Assembly: GCA_014376525.1 (NCBI GenBank)
Contig: JACMRI010000121.1
Location: 1 to 46,085, forward strand
Direction: 5' to 3'
DNA from: Bacteroidia bacterium
GTDB taxonomy: Bacteria > Bacteroidota > Bacteroidia > UBA4408
DNA length: 46,085 nt
Shown here piece by piece: positions 42,957 through 46,085 of the stretch (its first letter is position 1; the number at the start of each line of letters is the position of its first letter). A model generated the notes under the pieces. That model was given only the letters and a program-made list of their open reading frames with translations, was not told the DNA's origin and made no database searches. A program made the position numbers and the translations under genes.

Positions 42957-45683
42957 TTATTTATTAATAAACAATTTTTGAGTGTGAATGGTAGCTCCCG
43001 TATTTATTTGTACTACATAAGTACCATTAGCTACATTATTTAAATGTATAGTGTTTGTAGTACTCGTGTGTGTTGCTTTATACACTACTTCGCCTATTAC
43101 GTTAAATATAGTTATGCTTGCATTTGATGAGTTTAACAATAGTGTAAACTCTCCATTGTTAGGGTTAGGATATATGTTTAGTAATGTAGTAACATTTAAA
43201 TTTTTAACGGCAACTGGTTGAGATATTACACTATCCGATTTAATACAAAAATCATCAAATGCAATATTGCCTAATAACTTGGTGTAAGCAAATTTTAAGT
43301 AATGTTCAGTACCATTAAGCACAAACGATACAAACTGACCAGAAGTAGCTATATTATTTTTGTTTAATGTAGCTAAGAGTGTCATTGTACTGGTATTAGC
43401 TCCTACAAACACCTCTAGTTTACTTACAGTATCAAGGCTGTTACCTTTTATCCAAAACGTAACCGAATCGCCCGCTAATGCGTTAAATAGAGGAGTAATT
43501 AAGGTTGCTGTATTTACTCCAAACTTAAATGAGTTGGCACCACTTGGCCCTGCTGAAGTAGCTGATGTGTATACGTTACCAGTTGGTGAGGTACTTAAGC
43601 CCGAACCTGTCCAATCGGTAGGTAATGCCGCAGAACTACCTGTGTAGCTTGTAAAATTTTCGGTTAAGAAGCACGTTTGTGCAGGTGTAGTAACTACATT
43701 GGTAATAGTTACTAGTTGTGTAATAGTGTTTGAACATGTGCCCAATGAATCGGCAATGGTTAACACAACCGTGTAAGTATTGTTAGATAAATATGTAGCA
43801 GTTTCCATATTAGTATAACCCATTACAAAATTACCAAAATCCCAAGTATACTTAGTAGCAGAGGTAACCCCTGTTGATGTACTCATATAATTCACGTTAC
43901 CATTAGTACCTATTACGTAAGTAAAACTGGCAACTAAGTTACATGTAGGTGCAACAACTATATTAGTAATGGTAATAGTTTTAATAATAGTATCGTTAGC
44001 GCAACCGCCAAATACTATTAATGTTGCATTATATGTGCCGTTTGTAGTATATTGATAATTAGGATTTGTAGTAGATACATTTGCAGAGGCATCTCCAAAC
44101 GACCATAAATAATTGCTTGTAGTATCTACAGATGTATTAGTAAAATGTACTAACCCCATTGTATCCAAAGCATAAGTAAATTTAGCTTGTACATTACAAG
44201 GTTGAGTACTAGCAGAGTCCGATTTAATACAAAAATCATCAAATGCCATATTACCCACAGATTTGGTATAAGCAAATTTTAAGTAATGCTCAGTACCGTT
44301 AAGCACAATTGTTACAAACTGACCTGAGGCAATAATGTTGTTTTTATTAATAGTTTTAACCAATATCGTACTGTTTGTATCAGCACCTGCAAATACTTCT
44401 AATTTACTAAGTGTATCTATGCTATTTCCTTTTATCCAAAATGTAGCCGAATCTCCTGCTTTAACGTTAAACTTTGGAGTAAGCAAGTAAGCTGTATTGG
44501 TTTGAAATTTAAACGAGTTTAAACCGCTTGGTCCACATGAAGCTATTGTTGTGTAGTTATTGCCCGATGCGTTTAAATGTGCTCCTAACCAACCAAATGG
44601 TAATGCTGTAGCACTACCAGAGTAACCTGTAAAGTTTTCGCTTATAAAACAAGTTTGAATAGGTGCTACAGGTATATTACTAACTGTAACTGTTTTTGTG
44701 ATGGTATCATTACAGCCGTTAGTAATTATTAATTTTACATTATAAATACCATTAGTTGTATATGTATGAGAAGGATTTACAACTGATGATGATGTAGCAT
44801 CTCCAAAACTCCAATTATAAGTAACCACACTGCCTGTAGATGTGTTAGTAAAATGCACCAAACCCATTGTATCTACTATAAAAGTGTAATTAGCTACGAT
44901 TGTACAAGCAGGCGTGGGTACGCTTGATACAGTTATAGTAATAATTGTAGAGTCGGTGCAAGCCAATGATGTATCTTTAAGTGTTAATTTTACATTATAG
45001 TTTCCGTTTGATGTATAACTATAATTAGGGTTTTGTACTGAGCTGGTATTCCCATTTCCAAAGTTCCAGTTGTAGGTTGTATTAGCTGTAGTACCAGTTG
45101 ATGTACTTAAAAAATGTACTAAACCAGTGGTGTCATAAGTAGTCTGAAAATTACTAGTTAAAGCACATGGTACAGGATACGACTTTGCACAAAAATCATC
45201 GAAAGACAAATTACCTGCCGATTTGGTATAAACAAACTTTGCAAAATGGTGCGAAGCATTTACTGGCACAGAAAAAAACTGACCTGATGCAACTATATTT
45301 ACTTTTTTAATAACTTTAACTAAAGTCATAGTAATAGTATCGACACCTAAAAAAACTTCTAGTTTACTTGTTGTATCTAAAGCATTTGCTTTTACCCAAA
45401 ACAAAATAGAATCACCATTAGCTAAAGTAAAAGTGGGAGAGAATAATGTTGCGCCAGTAACTCCAAATTTAAAAGCATTAATACCACTTGGCCCACTTGA
45501 AGCTGCTGTACTGTAAAAATTATTTGACGCCGTTGTGCTAAGATTGGCTCCACGCCAACCTAATGGCAATGCTGTTTTGGAACCAGTAAAGGTGGTAAAG
45601 TTCTCACTTAATACACAGGTTTGTGCATTAGCCATAACAGCAGTTGCAATAACGGCTACTAATGTTGTAAATATTTTTTTCAT
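42957..45683 (-). CDS. Large secreted protein with three repeated domains, PKD domains and type A T9SS domain
   Basis: A 908-residue secreted protein; residues 1-20 (MKKIFTTLVAVIATAVMANA) are the signal peptide. A domain of about 145 residues occurs three times, at about 22-168, 343-487 and 669-813. Each begins CxLxENFT, has a GPSGxNxFKF segment and ends AFDDFCIKS or SFDDFCAKS, like choice-of-anchor (cleaved-adhesin-like) beta sandwiches. Pairs of PKD domains lie between copies 1 and 2 and between 2 and 3 (NWNFGNGNTSSVQNPNYSY, NWSFGDATSSSVVNPSHTY, LWSFGDASANVSTTNPNYQY). The end is a type A sorting domain (LNIYPNPNNGEFTLLLNSSN, ending HTQKLFINK). It looks like a surface adhesin or glycan-binding protein. 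A TATATTTG promoter box lies 32 nt before the ATG. Confidence 0.93.
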   Translation of the reverse strand: MKKIFTTLVAVIATAVMANAQTCVLSENFTTFTGSKTALPLGWRGANLSTTASNNFYSTAASSGPSGINAFKFGVTGATLFSPTFTLANGDSILFWVKANALDTTSKLEVFLGVDTITMTLVKVIKKVNIVASGQFFSVPVNASHHFAKFVYTKSAGNLSFDDFCAKSYPVPCALTSNFQTTYDTTGLVHFLSTSTGTTANTTYNWNFGNGNTSSVQNPNYSYTSNGNYNVKLTLKDTSLACTDSTIITITVSSVPTPACTIVANYTFIVDTMGLVHFTNTSTGSVVTYNWSFGDATSSSVVNPSHTYTTNGIYNVKLIITNGCNDTITKTVTVSNIPVAPIQTCFISENFTGYSGSATALPFGWLGAHLNASGNNYTTIASCGPSGLNSFKFQTNTAYLLTPKFNVKAGDSATFWIKGNSIDTLSKLEVFAGADTNSTILVKTINKNNIIASGQFVTIVLNGTEHYLKFAYTKSVGNMAFDDFCIKSDSASTQPCNVQAKFTYALDTMGLVHFTNTSVDTTSNYLWSFGDASANVSTTNPNYQYTTNGTYNATLIVFGGCANDTIIKTITITNIVVAPTCNLVASFTYVIGTNGNVNYMSTSTGVTSATKYTWDFGNFVMGYTNMETATYLSNNTYTVVLTIADSLGTCSNTITQLVTITNVVTTPAQTCFLTENFTSYTGSSAALPTDWTGSGLSTSPTGNVYTSATSAGPSGANSFKFGVNTATLITPLFNALAGDSVTFWIKGNSLDTVSKLEVFVGANTSTMTLLATLNKNNIATSGQFVSFVLNGTEHYLKFAYTKLLGNIAFDDFCIKSDSVISQPVAVKNLNVTTLLNIYPNPNNGEFTLLLNSSNASITIFNVIGEVVYKATHTSTTNTIHLNNVANGTYVVQINTGATIHTQKLFINK

Positions 45684-45714
45684 GATATTTTAATTTAATT
45701 TATTTATAATATCA

Positions 45715-45722
45715 CAAATATA
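45715..45722 (-). promoter_or_regulatory. Putative -7 box of the 908-residue T9SS gene
   Basis: The minus strand reads TATATTTG (fits TAnnTTTG) 32 nt before the ATG at 45683. The region where the -33 element should lie is taken up by an inverted repeat at 45740-45768. Confidence 0.45.
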
Positions 45723-45739
45723 AGTCATTTAAGCCGTAT

Positions 45740-45768
45740 AATAACATTGTAAATTTTACAATGTTATT
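45740..45768. repeat. Perfect inverted repeat upstream of the T9SS gene
   Basis: Arms aataacattgtaaa and tttacaatgttatt (14 bp each) flank a single T. It lies 17 bp beyond the -7 box of the T9SS gene, so it might be an operator site; a hairpin terminator for an upstream leftward transcript is the other reading. Confidence 0.6.
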
Positions 45769-46085
45769 TTCTTAACTATTACTTAATATTAAAAGTAAGC
45801 ATTAGAATTTAGTTGTTTATTAGCAATTTTTGTTTGTACCATTAACGATTACAAAACGAATACTTTTATATAAATTACTTATTTTTAATTATGTAGTTAA
45901 ACCATTGTTTATATTGGCAGTGCTGTTGATAAGATTACTTTTAACGATATAGTTTGTTAGCAAGTTTAACAGCATTGTTAAGCAAAATAAAACTAAATAA
46001 CCACAACATTTTTTTGTAATTATCTTACTAATTACCACATATGAATTAATAAAAAAATATAGTATTATTAAACCTCTTAAAAAGA

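Larger units (their letters stand above)
45684..46085. other. Gene-free right end of the window
   Basis: These 402 AT-rich bp hold the promoter box and inverted repeat upstream of the T9SS gene. No ORF or RNA gene was found in the rest. Confidence 0.6.

Noticed and set aside
1-46085. CRISPR arrays, tRNA/rRNA genes and insertion sequences
   Set aside because: No regularly spaced direct repeats, tRNA cloverleaf segments, rRNA motifs or transposase ORFs were seen on either strand.

Overview
The window is a low-GC chromosomal segment of a Bacteroidota bacterium, probably of the Chitinophagales/Sphingobacteriales type. The evidence is four secreted proteins with type IX secretion (T9SS) C-terminal sorting domains (three type A, one gliding-motility type B), a TPR/PD40 propeller protein related to the PorE group, a two-component-type propeller with Y_Y_Y domain, the bacteroidetal GlmU-like protein, a ParB-DUF5683-DapB gene order, and promoters of the Bacteroidetes form TTTG-N19/20-TAnnTTTG. 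I found no tRNA, rRNA, CRISPR array, insertion sequence or prophage. Dense housekeeping genes alternate with lineage-specific secreted proteins.

Region 1 (1-9.3 kb): a lipoprotein with its own promoter and terminator; a TPR/PD40 protein without the usual OmpA end; the rRNA methyltransferase RlmI; then a leftward three-gene set (phage-collar-like secreted protein, prolyl oligopeptidase, and a secreted protein whose frame runs well upstream of the ORF-track start but has no ATG/GTG/TTG). A gene-free stretch at 7.8-8.3 kb holds coding remnants in shifted frames. Next is a polyprenyl diphosphate synthase. Region 2 (9.3-21.3 kb): HPF, XerC-like recombinase, a Dna2/NAM7-type helicase, a large type B T9SS protein, a tight leftward operon (amidohydrolase, GlmU-like, YwqK/MORN protein), and DsbD.

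Region 3 (21.4-30.3 kb): a rightward pair (GH75 chitosanase-like lipoprotein and a T9SS protein) with a clear promoter, ending in a 68-bp perfect palindrome shared with the convergent ureohydrolase; then FolK and an M90/MtfA-like metallopeptidase with a SEC-C tail, SppA divergent from it, and PBP1A. Region 4 (30.4-36.2 kb): FolA followed by a 1296-residue receptor joining a signalling propeller, Y_Y_Y, one membrane helix, an adenylate-cyclase domain and an HD domain; then an orphan M16 protein without its zinc motif. Region 5 (36.3-46.1 kb): a leftward parB-DUF5683-dapB operon without the usual parA and lepB; an ABC-F ATPase; a T9SS propeller protein; a 760-bp gene-poor stretch; and a 908-residue T9SS protein with three copies of one domain interleaved with PKD domains.

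The best candidates for unusual biology are the cyclase-HD receptor, the GH75-like lipoprotein operon, the start-less secreted gene, the long palindrome, and the SEC-C peptidase whose start codon lies 8 bp from that of sppA. None amounts to a clearly new multi-gene defence or mobile system.
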